Numbered from the stretch's first letter, positions 8,938 to 18,757 are shown. The stretch is 64,000 bases of DNA from Rhizobium sp. BK650 (GCF_014195325.1 NZ_JACIBK010000004.1:310001-374000); one strand, 5' to 3'. Made by a program: numbers and translations. The notes: a model not told the origin generated them from the sequence alone.

Positions 8938-10493
8938 TAGGCGTTTTCCGTGTTGAGCAGCCGGATCGGCGTCAGGAACAGGATCTTGAGGTCAAACCAG
9001 AGCGACCAGTTCTCGATATAGTAGAGATCGTAGGCCGTGCGGAACTTGATCTTCTCGTCATTGTCCACTTCCCCGCGCCAGCCGTTGATCTGCGCCCAGC
9101 CGGTGACACCGGGCTTGACGCGGTGGCGGGCGAAATAGCCGTCGACGATATCGACGAAAGCACGGTCGCGTGCCTGGGCGAGCACGGCGTGCGGACGCGG
9201 GCCGACCAGCGAAAGCTCCCCCTTCAGAACATTGAAGAGCTGCGGCAACTCATCAATCGAGGACTTGCGGATGAAGCGGCCGACAGGAGTGACGCGCGGA
9301 TCGCCTTTGGTGACTGCCGCCCGTGCTGTCGGATCGCCCATATCGGCGTACATGGAGCGGAACTTGAAGACGTTGATGATCTCGTTGTTGAAGCCGTGAC
9401 GCTTCTGCATGAAGAAGACCGGCCCTTCCGACGTCGCCTTCACGGCAATCGCTGTTGCCACCATAATGGGCCAGAGCAGGCAGAGCGCGATGGTGGCAAA
9501 GAAGATATCGAACGCGCGCTTGGCGACGGAATCCCAGTCGCGGATCGGCTTCTTGAAGATGTCGAGCATCGGCACCGCGCCCACATGCGAATAGGCGCGG
9601 GGGCGGAAACGCAAGCGATTGGCATGTGCGGCAAGGCGGATGTCGACCGGCAGCACCCAGAGCTTCTTCAAAAGTTCGAAGATGCGCTCCTCGGCAGATA
9701 GCGGCAGTGCGATGATCAGCATGTCGATGCGCGTCATCCGCACGAATTCCACGAGCTCGCTGACCGTGCCGAGCTTCGGGTATCCAGCCACCATGATCGG
9801 CGAGCGCTTTTCGCCGCGATCGTCGAAGATGCCGCAGATACGAATGTCGTTATCCGCCTGCTGCTCAAGCAAACGGATCAGTTCCTTGGCTGGCTCGCCG
9901 CCGCCGACGATGACGGCACGGCGCTCCATGATGCCGTTGCGTGCCCATTTGCGCATGCCCTGTGCAACGAGGAAGCGATCGGCAACCAGGAAGAGTGCGC
10001 CGGCAATAAACCAGATGGCGTAAGATGCCACAGTTGCAGTGCTAAGACTAAGGAAGAGCGAGAAAATGCCTGTCGTCAACACGAATACGATGGCGAATGC
10101 GACGAACACGCGCGGCAGATATCGCACGCGGGCCCTGAGAGCCGGAATGGAATAGGTGTCCGCGAGCTGAAGTGCCACGACCGTCAAGGCTGAAACGATC
10201 GCCGCTACAACGGCCCGCATCAGCATTCCATCGCTGCCGTCGCCGGGCGCAAAATAGAAGGTGACGAGGCCGATGGCGAATTGCGTCAGGAATTCCAGCA
10301 GCCGCAACTGGCCGATGATGATGGCAGGCGAATAGGTTCCCTCACGAAATTGTTCGGCGATCTGGCGGGCGAAGGGATTGATCTGCTGCTTCTCGCCGGC
10401 ATGCATGTAGGCGTCGCCGCGTGTCTCTGCATCAGAAATCTGCCTGCGCAGGGTTTCTAAGTCGAACTGTTCGCTCTTTTCCGGCTTGTTCAT
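8934..10493 (-). CDS. Polyprenyl-phosphate hexose-1-phosphate transferase (WcaJ/WbaP type)
   Basis: 519 residues starting MNKPEKSEQFDLET. The N-terminal half has four to five membrane helices and a CoA-binding-like Rossmann segment (RRAVIVGGGEPAKELIRLLE). The C-terminal bacterial sugar transferase domain has the expected KRAFDIFFA, GPVFFMQKRHG, FKFRSMYAD, RKSSIDELPQLFNVLKGELS and VKPGVTGWAQINGWRG motifs. These enzymes start exopolysaccharide repeat units by moving hexose-1-phosphate to undecaprenyl phosphate at the inner membrane. The open frame extends 33 codons further upstream, but the ATG at 10493 starts the family-like sequence. The sugar (glucose or galactose) cannot be told from sequence. 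Confidence 0.9.
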   Translation of the reverse strand: MNKPEKSEQFDLETLRRQISDAETRGDAYMHAGEKQQINPFARQIAEQFREGTYSPAIIIGQLRLLEFLTQFAIGLVTFYFAPGDGSDGMLMRAVVAAIVSALTVVALQLADTYSIPALRARVRYLPRVFVAFAIVFVLTTGIFSLFLSLSTATVASYAIWFIAGALFLVADRFLVAQGMRKWARNGIMERRAVIVGGGEPAKELIRLLEQQADNDIRICGIFDDRGEKRSPIMVAGYPKLGTVSELVEFVRMTRIDMLIIALPLSAEERIFELLKKLWVLPVDIRLAAHANRLRFRPRAYSHVGAVPMLDIFKKPIRDWDSVAKRAFDIFFATIALCLLWPIMVATAIAVKATSEGPVFFMQKRHGFNNEIINVFKFRSMYADMGDPTARAAVTKGDPRVTPVGRFIRKSSIDELPQLFNVLKGELSLVGPRPHAVLAQARDRAFVDIVDGYFARHRVKPGVTGWAQINGWRGEVDNDEKIKFRTAYDLYYIENWSLWFDLKILFLTPIRLLNTENAY

Positions 10494-10548
10494 GGGGCTT
10501 CGTCGCTCGTTGATGTGAGCGGGATAACAGAAAGCCCCTAAGAAACAT

Positions 10549-11718
10549 TTACGAGGCGGCCGGCCTTGCCTGTGCCGCAGCGGGATGGACAAGTTCGCCG
10601 TAGAGTTTCAGCACCTCGCGGGCCATGATCGGCGCGGAGAAGATCGATTTGACTGTGTCGGGAGCGGGCATGACCTTGTCATGCCAGCCAGGTACCGTCA
10701 GAGATTCCGCCATCACCCGCGCCAGATCATCGGAATCTCCCGGTATCACCAGTGCGGGACTGTTCGCCCCGAGCACCTCCGGAATGCCGCCGACGCGCGA
10801 GGCTATGACGGTCTTTCCGGCGCCTAGACCTTCCAGCACGATATAGGGCATGGCTTCGGCACGGGAGGGGACGACGAGGTTCTGCGCCATTGCGAAGGCT
10901 TCCTTCACGCGCATAGCCGGCAGCATGCCGATGCGCTTGCCGAGGCCGCGCTCGACCATCATCTCACGATAGCGATCACGGTCAGGCCCGTCGCCGATCA
11001 TCAGCGCCGAAAGCGGCCGGCCAAGCAGGCGCTCGGTCTTGGCGAATGCATCGATGAACAGATCCGGACCTTTGAGGTCGCGCAGCATGCCGACATAAAT
11101 GAAGTGGACCGCATCGGAGCGGGTCGGAATGTCGGAAAAATCCCGCGCGCCGATGCCGTTATAGATCAGCCGGTTCATGACCCGCGGCCGGCCCACCTTG
11201 GCGGCGTAGGTCTGGCGTTCGTATTCGCAGATGAAGACCAAGGCATCGGTAAAGTATTCCTGCAGCCGCTCCATGCGCAGCACGAACTGGCCGAGCAGGG
11301 AGGCGCGGGAGTAATGCAGGCTTCCGCCATGCGCAGTATAGAGGCGGGCTACGCGATACCTGTTGACCCGCAGGGCTGAGCCGGCAAGCCGCGCAAGCAC
11401 GCCGCCTTTGGCGCCGTGCCCGTGCAGCACATCCGGCCGCAAGCTCCTGATTTCTTTGAATGTATTCCAGAGAACCACCATGTCGGACGGGCTGATGGAG
11501 CGCCGGATCGGAATGCGCGTCAGGCCGAGCGAAAGATAAGGGCGGATATCGTCGAAAAGACTGTCCTCATATTCGCCACCGGTCGAGCTGTCGCAGATGA
11601 TGCCGATCTCATGACCTGCCCGGCTATGCTCCTCCACCAGATCGCGGACGTGACGGAAGATCCCGCCGACCGGCGACCTAAAGCAGTGAAGTATGCGGAG
11701 AGGCCTCTGCTCTGCCAT
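10549..11718 (-). CDS. Family 4 glycosyltransferase
   Basis: 389-residue GT-B fold enzyme. N-terminal segment LRILHCFRSPVGGIFRHVRDL binds the acceptor; the C-terminal half has FIYVGMLRDLKGPDLFIDAF and the donor-binding VPSRAEAMPYIVLEGLGAGKTVIAS, matching the EX7E motif of GT4 enzymes. It probably adds the second or a later sugar of the polysaccharide repeat in the cytoplasm. It starts three bases after the stop of the Wza-like gene, so it is in the same operon. Confidence 0.88.
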   Translation of the reverse strand: MAEQRPLRILHCFRSPVGGIFRHVRDLVEEHSRAGHEIGIICDSSTGGEYEDSLFDDIRPYLSLGLTRIPIRRSISPSDMVVLWNTFKEIRSLRPDVLHGHGAKGGVLARLAGSALRVNRYRVARLYTAHGGSLHYSRASLLGQFVLRMERLQEYFTDALVFICEYERQTYAAKVGRPRVMNRLIYNGIGARDFSDIPTRSDAVHFIYVGMLRDLKGPDLFIDAFAKTERLLGRPLSALMIGDGPDRDRYREMMVERGLGKRIGMLPAMRVKEAFAMAQNLVVPSRAEAMPYIVLEGLGAGKTVIASRVGGIPEVLGANSPALVIPGDSDDLARVMAESLTVPGWHDKVMPAPDTVKSIFSAPIMAREVLKLYGELVHPAAAQARPAAS

Positions 11719-11721
11719 CAG

Positions 11722-12297
11722 CTAGAAGAGCCGTTCGCGGACATAGATCGTATCGCCGGCGACGATCGGGCCGGAAATATTGACACGGCCTGTCAGCACT
11801 TGTCCGTTGATCTTGCGCGTGACGTCGACCATGCTCTGGTTGGCGCGGCTGGTAAAGCCGCCGGCAACTGCGATGGCATTCTGCACGGTCATGCCCGGAA
11901 CATAGGCATATTGGCCCGGCTGGCCGACTTCTCCCATGATGAAGATGGAACGGTACCGGTCGACGTCGATGGTGACATCGGGATCGCGAAGATAGCCCTG
12001 CTGCAGCTTCTGGGCGATCTGGCCGGAAAGCTGTTGCAAGGTGCGACCGCGGGCCGGAACTTGGCCGATAAGGGGGAATGCGATGTAGCCGGCCTGATCC
12101 ACCGTATAAGTATTTGTCAGAGTCGCCTGGTCGAAGACTGTGATGCGCAGGCGGTCGCCGCTGTCGAGCGAATAGGGCTGGATGGTCGCCTGGTTGAAGG
12201 CCTTCGGCGCTGGCCGGTAAGTGGTGCAGCCCGCCAGTGCAGCCATCGTGGCGGCGAGGCTCATAGCCATCAGGATCTTGGGCAGGACGAGAGGCAT
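11722..12297 (-). CDS. Polysaccharide export lipoprotein (Wza/ExoF-like)
   Basis: 191 residues with a lipoprotein signal (hydrophobic core, then ALAGC lipobox with Cys at about residue 23). A Poly_export domain follows (YSLDSGDRLRITVFDQ, then GYIAFPLIGQVPARGRT) and then a SLBB domain (IFIMGEVGQPGQYAYVPGM). Wza proteins form the outer-membrane channel for exopolysaccharide; short ones like this work with a periplasmic co-polymerase. The frame is open upstream to 12444, but only the ATG at 12297 gives the lipoprotein signal. First gene of the minus-strand operon and divergent from the Wzc homologue. Confidence 0.88.
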   Translation of the reverse strand: MPLVLPKILMAMSLAATMAALAGCTTYRPAPKAFNQATIQPYSLDSGDRLRITVFDQATLTNTYTVDQAGYIAFPLIGQVPARGRTLQQLSGQIAQKLQQGYLRDPDVTIDVDRYRSIFIMGEVGQPGQYAYVPGMTVQNAIAVAGGFTSRANQSMVDVTRKINGQVLTGRVNISGPIVAGDTIYVRERLF

Positions 12298-12484
12298 CCG
12301 GTTGCTCACAGGAAGATAGTTTAGTCGAGCCGTTATCGATCTATTAGGGTTAATGCCCGGTAAAAAAGCCGCCGATTTCCGTAATTCCTTTATCACGGGC
12401 GGCGTTATCTGCAGGGGAATTGCCATTAACCGTTGAGTTACCATGGTCGTTTACGCTTGCGGCAGTTTGTATCGGAGTATGAGC
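12298..12484. promoter_or_regulatory. Divergent promoter region of the polysaccharide cluster
   Basis: The 187 bases between the Wza-like operon and the Wzc-like gene must contain both promoters. It is AT-richer than the genes and carries an 8-bp inverted repeat, GGTTAATG at 12348-12355 and CATTAACC at 12424-12431, about 68 bases apart. A CGGAG lies eight bases before the ATG at 12485. I cannot assign -35 and -10 boxes with confidence. Confidence 0.4.
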
Positions 12485-14635
12485 ATGTCCCGCGTAGCGA
12501 GTGATCAGGATGTGGACATCGACCTCGGCCAGCTTGCGCGCGCGGTCTGGACCCGTCGTCTGAGAATATTGACGATCACCGCGTTGGGTGCGGCTGTTGC
12601 CTTTGCCGGCGCCAAGATGATCTCACCGCAATATCGCAGCGAAACGCGCCTTCTCATCGAACCGCGTGCTCCGGCTTTTGCCAATACGCAGACGACCGAT
12701 GCCGGCGCCGGACCGCTGCTCGACGAACTGAACATCGCCAGCCAGGTGCAGATCCTGCAGTCGGCGGACCTCATCAAGCAGGTCATCAACAATCTGAAGC
12801 TCTATAATCTGCCGGAATTCGATGCCGCGGCGAACGGCTCCGCGCTCACCGATATCCTCGTAACACTGCATCTGAAGAAAAACCCGCTGGAGAATCCGCC
12901 GGAAGAGCGCATCATTGACGCCTTCACCGAGCGCCTACAGGTCTATCAGGTGCCAGGCTCACGCGTCATCGGCATCACTTTCACTTCCAAGGACCCGAAG
13001 CTCGCGGCCAGCATTCCAAACGCCATGGCGCAGGTTTATCTGGCAATCCAGAGCGGCGCCAAGCTTGCTTCCAACACCGAAGCCACCCGCTGGCTCGAGC
13101 CGGAAATCGAGAACCTGCGTCAGAAGGTGAGCGAGGCCGAGAAGAAGGTCGCCGACTACCGCACCACCCACGGGCTGCTGCAGACCAATGGCACGACCAC
13201 CTTTCCCGCACAGCAGCTCAACGATATCTCCGTCGAGCTGACCCGCGTGCGCACCGACAAGGCGAATGCCGAGGCGAGGGCGCAGGCCGTGCGCAATGCA
13301 CTGTCGTCGGGCGAAGCCTCCGACACGCTGCCAGACATCATGTCCTCTCAGGCGATCCAGCGCCTGAAGGCGACGGAATCCGGCTTGCAGTCGCAGATAT
13401 CAGACCTCCAGACGAGCCTGCTCAATAATCATCCGCGGCTGAAGAGCCTGCGCGCCCAGCTTGCCGATATTCGCACGCAGATCCGGCAGGAAACGCAGAA
13501 GATCCTCGCCAGCATCGAGAATGAGACGAAAGTCGCCGACCTGCGCGCCAAGGAACTTGAGCAGCAGTCCGATAGACTGCAGGCCAACAGCGCCCGAGCG
13601 GGCGAAGACGCAGTCGGCCTGAACGCGCTGGAGCGGGAGGCGAATGCCCAGCGCCAGCTTCTCGAAACCTACCTCGTTCGCTACCGCGAGGCCGCGTCCC
13701 GCGCCGACCGCAATTCCAGCCCGGCGGACGCCCGCATCGTTTCGAAGGCGATCGAGCAAGTCGATCCTTATTTCCCGAAAGTCGTGCCCATTGTCATCGT
13801 TGCCGCCATCGCGACACTCATCATGAGTGCGATCGTCATCATGCTCTCCGAACTGTTCAGTGGCCGCGCGTTGCGCCCGGTGGAAGGCGCCGAAGTTGAG
13901 GGTAGGGTCGAGGAAGAAGGGCAGGGTGGCGAAACACCCGTGTCTGCTTTGACGCCTGTTAAGCCGAGCATGCTGACGGCTGCCATCGATGACGACGAGG
14001 AGCCGGAGGTGAAGCCGATAGAGGAAGTGCCTGCCGACGGCAGTGAATTCTCGGTTTCGTCCGTCGCGAGCTATCTCACCGATTGCCGCGCTCCGCTCGC
14101 CGTCTCTATATCCCCGACCGGTGACAATGGTTCGGCCGTAACCGTTGCCCTTGCGCGCGTGCTTGCCGATACTGGACGTCGCGTGATCCTGATCGATATG
14201 ACCGGCAGCGGCTATCCGAGCGAGTTGATGGCCGAGAACCCGGAAGCACTGGGCGTTACCGATCTTCTCTGTGGCGAGGCTGCCTTCGGCGAGACGATCC
14301 ACGGCGACCGCATGTCCGACGCGCATCTGATCCCGCAGGGGGTGAGTGATGTGCGTCGCGCCATGCGAGGCGTCGACAGGCTTTCGCTGCTGCTCGACGC
14401 ACTGACTTCGGCCTATGATATCGTCATTGTCGAATGCGGGGCGGCCGATGTCGCCGGCGTTTCGCGGCTGACACGCAGTAAGGAAATCGAGGTCATCCTG
14501 TCGCTACCGGTGATCGATGAAACTGCTTTCGTCGGCCTGATGCAGGATTTCCAGACCGCCGGTTACGAGCGCGTCGTCCTGATGTCTGGCGGCGAAGAGG
14601 CTGCCGCGCGCAGCCCCGCGCGCCACGCGGCCTGA
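12485..14635 (+). CDS. Wzc/ExoP-like polysaccharide co-polymerase with degenerate kinase domain
   Basis: 716 residues. A Wzz domain with membrane helices near residues 27-45 and 430-458 encloses a long coiled-coil periplasmic region (LEPEIENLRQKVSEAEKKVAD and later). After the second helix come an acidic linker and a BY-kinase-like domain (about 540-700). The kinase looks inactive: where a Walker A lysine is expected the sequence reads SPTGDNGSAVTVALA, the Walker A' region is ILIDMTGSG, and there is no C-terminal tyrosine cluster. It probably sets chain length and couples export to the Wza channel, without tyrosine kinase activity. The ATG at 12485 has the best spaced CGGAG; 12479 and 12443 are alternatives. 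Confidence 0.87.
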   Translation: MSRVASDQDVDIDLGQLARAVWTRRLRILTITALGAAVAFAGAKMISPQYRSETRLLIEPRAPAFANTQTTDAGAGPLLDELNIASQVQILQSADLIKQVINNLKLYNLPEFDAAANGSALTDILVTLHLKKNPLENPPEERIIDAFTERLQVYQVPGSRVIGITFTSKDPKLAASIPNAMAQVYLAIQSGAKLASNTEATRWLEPEIENLRQKVSEAEKKVADYRTTHGLLQTNGTTTFPAQQLNDISVELTRVRTDKANAEARAQAVRNALSSGEASDTLPDIMSSQAIQRLKATESGLQSQISDLQTSLLNNHPRLKSLRAQLADIRTQIRQETQKILASIENETKVADLRAKELEQQSDRLQANSARAGEDAVGLNALEREANAQRQLLETYLVRYREAASRADRNSSPADARIVSKAIEQVDPYFPKVVPIVIVAAIATLIMSAIVIMLSELFSGRALRPVEGAEVEGRVEEEGQGGETPVSALTPVKPSMLTAAIDDDEEPEVKPIEEVPADGSEFSVSSVASYLTDCRAPLAVSISPTGDNGSAVTVALARVLADTGRRVILIDMTGSGYPSELMAENPEALGVTDLLCGEAAFGETIHGDRMSDAHLIPQGVSDVRRAMRGVDRLSLLLDALTSAYDIVIVECGAADVAGVSRLTRSKEIEVILSLPVIDETAFVGLMQDFQTAGYERVVLMSGGEEAAARSPARHAA

Positions 14636-14638
14636 TCT

Positions 14639-15874
14639 TCAGCCGAGCTTTGCCCGGATGTTCTGGGCGAATTTGTAGAGACCGGGGCGGGCCTTGATGA
14701 AGGCCTTGCCACGGGTGATCACCCGGTGCGCCATGCCGGCTGCGATGCCGATGCCGGAGATCGGCAAAACCACATCGTAATGATCGGTTTCGACCGGCGC
14801 CCAGGAGCGTTTGTAGGTCTGGTCGCCAAGTCCGAAATCAAAGAGCGCGACCCCCTTGCCGTGCAGGCTTGCGATCATTTGCCAAAAGAGGAATTCGCCG
14901 GGGCTTGTATCGGCAATCAGATCCTCGTCGATCGCGCCGAACTGGCAGATGACATGGTCGCCCTTGCGGGAAAGTCCCGATAGCGCGGCAATGCGCCCCT
15001 CATAATCGCCCCTCAGGCGAAGGGCGCGCATCTGCAGGCCGAAATTATCGCCATTCCGCTTGTCGATCAGCCCGTGCAGGAAGGCCTTGGTCTCCGCATC
15101 CGCAAAGACATCGGGCAGTCCGAGCGAGGCGAAGCGGGCGCTTTTCAGGCGGAAGAACATATTAAGCAGTTCGTGTTGCTCCGCCGAGGTTTCCGGCACG
15201 ATATAGTCGAAGCCGCCGACTGCCTCCAGCCGTCGGCTCTGCGAGCGGAATTTCTTGCGCCGGCTCTTGGCATTCAGCTGCTGCAGCGTCTTGTCGAACG
15301 TTTCGAGGAGCGGAAGCTGATAGGCGTGGTTCTGGTTCTGCACCATGGGCAGGCCCGAGAGCATGTTGGGTCGGCCGCGCCATTCCAGGGGGATATTCTG
15401 CAAGAGAAGCAGGTCGGTCTTGCCGGCGAATGCTGCATGAAGCTGGGCGGCAAGGTGATGGCTGTCGACACCATTGCTGTTTTCGGCAAAGGCGTGCGAG
15501 ACAAGGCCGGTATTAATGTTGCTGTGGTCGGCGCCGATGAATTTGGCGATCCGTATGCCGCGCGAGACGACGATTTCCACCGGCAGGATAAAGGCGGTCT
15601 GGTCACCGCTCCTTCCGCGCAGGATGGCGAGCGGACGGCGGAAAGCCGCAACCCAGGCTGCGCACCAATCGTAGCTCTGATGCAGCGAGGAAAGATTGTC
15701 GCGCTCCAGTGCACGCCATTCCTCTTCGAGCGGCTCCATCCTGTCGAAAAGCTCGATAGCGAGTTCGGCTAGGGCGAGTTTCGCGCTGAGTTGCCGCAGC
15801 CGCGAAATGCCGGCTTCGGCTTGCGCCACAGCGTCGAATTTTTGCTCAAGGACATCGAGCCTCTGCGTCTGCAC
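14639..15874 (-). CDS. CelD/BioF2-like GNAT acetyltransferase
   Basis: 411 residues. The C-terminal half is an Acetyltransf_6 (FemAB-like) domain: KSRRKKFRSQSRRLEAVGGF begins it and CQFGAIDEDL, PGEFLFWQMI and FDFGLGDQTYKRSWAPVE complete it. Proteins of this type sit in exopolysaccharide and cellulose clusters (CelD) and are thought to acylate sugars. It starts with GTG at 15874, eight bases after GGAG. It converges with the Wzc-like gene, three bases apart, so it is at the edge of the polysaccharide cluster and probably decorates the polymer; that is inferred. Confidence 0.82.
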   Translation of the reverse strand: MQTQRLDVLEQKFDAVAQAEAGISRLRQLSAKLALAELAIELFDRMEPLEEEWRALERDNLSSLHQSYDWCAAWVAAFRRPLAILRGRSGDQTAFILPVEIVVSRGIRIAKFIGADHSNINTGLVSHAFAENSNGVDSHHLAAQLHAAFAGKTDLLLLQNIPLEWRGRPNMLSGLPMVQNQNHAYQLPLLETFDKTLQQLNAKSRRKKFRSQSRRLEAVGGFDYIVPETSAEQHELLNMFFRLKSARFASLGLPDVFADAETKAFLHGLIDKRNGDNFGLQMRALRLRGDYEGRIAALSGLSRKGDHVICQFGAIDEDLIADTSPGEFLFWQMIASLHGKGVALFDFGLGDQTYKRSWAPVETDHYDVVLPISGIGIAAGMAHRVITRGKAFIKARPGLYKFAQNIRAKLG

Positions 15875-15997
15875 GGGTCTTTCTCCGATCGAGAGATTGC
15901 TGCAGAGGAAGCTAGAGCGGGCAGGCGTATATTTGGTTTAACCGCCGCGTCAGGGCGAGGTTTTCGACAATCAGGGTTATCCCGCCGTTAACAGGTC

Positions 15998-16210
15998 CTA
16001 TTGCTGTTTCGGTCCGGCCATCCATTTGATGATGACCATAGCCGGCAGCACCCAGAGCAGGCCGGTCAGCAGGAAATAAAGCAGATGACCCCACCAGGGC
16101 GCGTTGCCGAGTGTGGCGACCGCAATCGTGTTTGCCAGAACCGCATAGAAGAGCACGAGAACGATAATCAGGATCGTGCCGATGAATTTGCGAAGGCGGA
16201 CGGGCATCAT
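15998..16210 (-). CDS. DUF2842 small membrane protein
   Basis: About 70 residues with two hydrophobic helices (FIGTILIIVLVLFYAVLANT and LLYFLLTGLLWVLPAMVIIKW), the layout of DUF2842 proteins of alphaproteobacteria. Function unknown. A GGAAG precedes the double ATG (16210/16207), so I discard the 16-codon upstream extension. It is divergent from ctaA, and its tail sequence KWMAGPKQQ is typical of the family. Confidence 0.78.
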   Translation of the reverse strand: MMPVRLRKFIGTILIIVLVLFYAVLANTIAVATLGNAPWWGHLLYFLLTGLLWVLPAMVIIKWMAGPKQQ

Positions 16211-16322
16211 ATAGCTTCCGAACGAATGGGACTGAGCCGGCGCGACGGCATGCCGCAAAGGTTCGGGGCTTGTTTTGCATCAGCCGGTGGGGCAAATCAA
16301 CTGCCGGATAAAAGGAGAGATC

Positions 16323-17426
16323 ATGGTCGTCGCGAACCTGAGCCCGGAGCAGGCGATTCGCACTGAGGTGCGCAGGCAGAACAACAACCGCCGCGCGGTT
16401 CGCATCTGGCTTGGCTTTGTGTTGCTGGCGCTCTTCTGTCTTGTGCTCGTGGGAGGCGCAACGCGGCTTACCAATTCCGGTCTCTCCATTACTGAGTGGA
16501 AGCCGATTCACGGTGTCATTCCACCGTTGAACGCGGCCGAATGGGAAGAAGAATTCAAGCTCTACCAGCGTATTCCCGAGTTCCAGCAATTGAACAGTGA
16601 CATGACGGTAGATCAGTTCAAGAGCATCTTCTGGTGGGAATGGGCACACCGGCTGATTGCACGCGGCATCGGCGTCATCTTCGCGCTGCCGCTCATCTTT
16701 TTCTGGGCGACGGGCCGGATAGAAAGACGTCTGCGCTGGCCGCTTGTCGGCATCCTGGCGTTGGGTGGCCTGCAGGGCTTCATCGGCTGGTGGATGGTTT
16801 CGTCCGGCCTTGCAGTACGCACCGACGTTAGCCAGTACCGCCTCGCCACCCATCTCGTCATGGCCTGCCTCATCTTCGCATCCTGCATGTGGATCATGCG
16901 CGGACTCTCGCCGCATTCCGACGATCCGGCGCCTACCAAGAATTCCCATCGCTGGGCGGCAGCGATCGCCATCTTCTCGCTCTTCCAGATCTATCTCGGC
17001 GCGCTGGTCGCAGGCCTCGACGCCGGATTCACCTATAACACCTGGCCGCTGATGGATGGCGCCGTCGTGCCCGGTGACCTCTTCATCCAGCAGCCGTTCT
17101 GGATCAATCTATTCGAGAATCCGAAGACGGTGCAGTTCGTCCACCGCCTCGGCGCCTATACGCTTTTCACGCTGGCGCTCGTCAACCTGGTGATTGCGTT
17201 GCGCGCTGCATCTTGGACCACCCACGCGCGCCGGGCCGTCGTGCTCTTCGCGCTCGTCACGATCCAGGCGGCTATCGGCATTACCACGCTGCTGCTCGAG
17301 GTGCCCTTGCACTGGGGGCTGCTGCATCAGGCCGGTGCCCTCGTGGTCTTCGGCTTCGCCGTCGCTAACTGGCGCGGCTTTTACGGCGAGTATCCCCGCA
17401 CAACTGTCATCGCCGAGCGCGACTGA
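16323..17426 (+). CDS. ctaA: Heme A synthase (COX15/CtaA)
   Basis: 367-residue membrane protein with eight helices. It oxidises the C8 methyl of heme O to a formyl group to make heme A for cytochrome aa3 oxidase. Heme-ligand His regions are visible: [35 protein letters not shown] and [13 protein letters not shown], as is the family signature [28 protein letters not shown] directly before the ATG fixes the start; the longer frame from 16275 is an artefact. It is the Cox15-like class of alphaproteobacteria. Confidence 0.95.
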   Translation: MVVANLSPEQAIRTEVRRQNNNRRAVRIWLGFVLLALFCLVLVGGATRLTNSGLSITEWKPIHGVIPPLNAAEWEEEFKLYQRIPEFQQLNSDMTVDQFKSIFWWEWAHRLIARGIGVIFALPLIFFWATGRIERRLRWPLVGILALGGLQGFIGWWMVSSGLAVRTDVSQYRLATHLVMACLIFASCMWIMRGLSPHSDDPAPTKNSHRWAAAIAIFSLFQIYLGALVAGLDAGFTYNTWPLMDGAVVPGDLFIQQPFWINLFENPKTVQFVHRLGAYTLFTLALVNLVIALRAASWTTHARRAVVLFALVTIQAAIGITTLLLEVPLHWGLLHQAGALVVFGFAVANWRGFYGEYPRTTVIAERD

Positions 17427-17546
17427 GCAGAACCAGTTCCCGCTGGGTCGCGGAAGTGTGAACGATACCAATGTGATAGTCATCGCGCCGCTTCGCCTTG
17501 ACATGCTAAACTCGCGTCTGGGCGATCCTGTGAAGGGGGTGTTCAG

Positions 17547-17714
17547 ATGAACAGATTTCGCACGTTCGTGATGGCCGGCGTGCTGATTGCGGTTTCCGCG
17601 ACCGTCTCGGGCTGCACATCGACGGGACGATACGACTACGGCGAGGATACGTCCCTGAACCCGGCCTGTGCCGGCGGTTTCCGCCCCAGCGACAATCGCC
17701 CGTGCACCTATTGA
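17547..17714 (+). CDS. Small lipoprotein, 55 aa
   Basis: A short gene with AAGGGGG upstream of the ATG. The product starts MNRFRTFVMAGVLIAVSA and has a lipobox VSGC, with the lipidated Cys at residue 23. The mature part is only about 33 residues (CTSTGRYDYGEDTSLNPACA and on) with further Cys residues. It probably sits in the inner or outer membrane; no function is known. It lies between ctaA and the convergent ubiA. Confidence 0.65.
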   Translation: MNRFRTFVMAGVLIAVSATVSGCTSTGRYDYGEDTSLNPACAGGFRPSDNRPCTY

Positions 17715-17723
17715 GCGCATAAG

Positions 17724-18638
17724 CTACCAGCTTCCGGCAAGGGCCGAAATTGCCAGCAATAGACCGGTGAGGATATTCGCCAGGAACAAGCGGTAGTTCA
17801 CATCTGGGCGGGCAAGGTTGATTCGCGTGGTCTGCCAAGCGAGATGCATAGCTATGACGAGCATTCCAAACGCGTAGGCCAAGGACATGCCCGTCAGCCA
17901 GCCTCCCAGCGACCACGCGAGGATGGCGACTGCGTAAAAGAGGCCGACGATCAGCTTGCCGTGCCGGCCGAACAGGATCGCCGTCGATTTCAATCGGAGC
18001 TGCTTATCGTCTTTCACGTCGACATAGGCGTAGACGGTATCGTAGCCGATCTGCCACGCGATAGTTCCGGCCCACATGACGACGGCTCCAGCGGGGATAT
18101 GGCCGGTAAGTTCAGCCCAGGCCATGAGCATGCCCCAGTTAAACGCCGCGCCCAGCACCGCCTGCGGCCAATGGGTAAAGCGCTTGCAGAACGGATAGAC
18201 GAACACGAGCGGCACGACGCATAGGGCGACGAGCCGGGTATAGGGCGTCAGAAACAGCAGGAGAGATGCTGCCAAGGCGAGTTCGATGGCCAGAAAAGTC
18301 AACGCCTGACGGACGCCAATCCGCCCACTTGCCAGTGGTCGAAAACGGGTCCGCTCGACATGACCATCAAATTTCCGGTCGGCAATGTCGTTAATCGTAG
18401 AACCGGCACTTCTCATCAGCAGGGCGCCAAGGGTGAAGACGGCTAGCTGCTGGATATTAGGCAAGCCATGCGCCGCCTGAAACAGCGCCGCCCAGCATGG
18501 AAACAACGTCAGCCATATTCCGACTGGGCGATCCAGTCGCGCGAGTCTCGTATATGGCCGCCATGCACCTGGTAGCAGGCGGTCTACCCAGTCACCTTGA
18601 CGAATGTCGCTCAAGTCCGGGCGGTCTAACATATTCAT
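17724..18638 (-). CDS. ubiA: 4-hydroxybenzoate polyprenyltransferase
   Basis: 304-residue UbiA-family membrane prenyltransferase. The first Asp-rich motif is INDIADRKFDGHVERT and the second is YAYVDVKDDKQLRLKST; both bind the Mg-polyprenyl diphosphate. About eight to nine helices. UbiA joins the polyprenyl tail to 4-hydroxybenzoate in ubiquinone synthesis at the inner membrane. The ATG at 18638 is followed by a second in-frame ATG at 18632, and either may be used. Other UbiA members (heme O synthase, chlorophyll synthase) are less likely because of the overall motif match. Confidence 0.88.
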   Translation of the reverse strand: MNMLDRPDLSDIRQGDWVDRLLPGAWRPYTRLARLDRPVGIWLTLFPCWAALFQAAHGLPNIQQLAVFTLGALLMRSAGSTINDIADRKFDGHVERTRFRPLASGRIGVRQALTFLAIELALAASLLLFLTPYTRLVALCVVPLVFVYPFCKRFTHWPQAVLGAAFNWGMLMAWAELTGHIPAGAVVMWAGTIAWQIGYDTVYAYVDVKDDKQLRLKSTAILFGRHGKLIVGLFYAVAILAWSLGGWLTGMSLAYAFGMLVIAMHLAWQTTRINLARPDVNYRLFLANILTGLLLAISALAGSW

Positions 18639-18757
18639 GTCGTGTTCCGGTCGGTATCGAGAATTCTCAATGAAAGCAGTTCATATGTGCGTCGCCGACC
18701 AGAATAGAAGCTTTCGCAGGTATCTCAATGATCGTCCCCGCGTTGTGAGGGGCCGAA

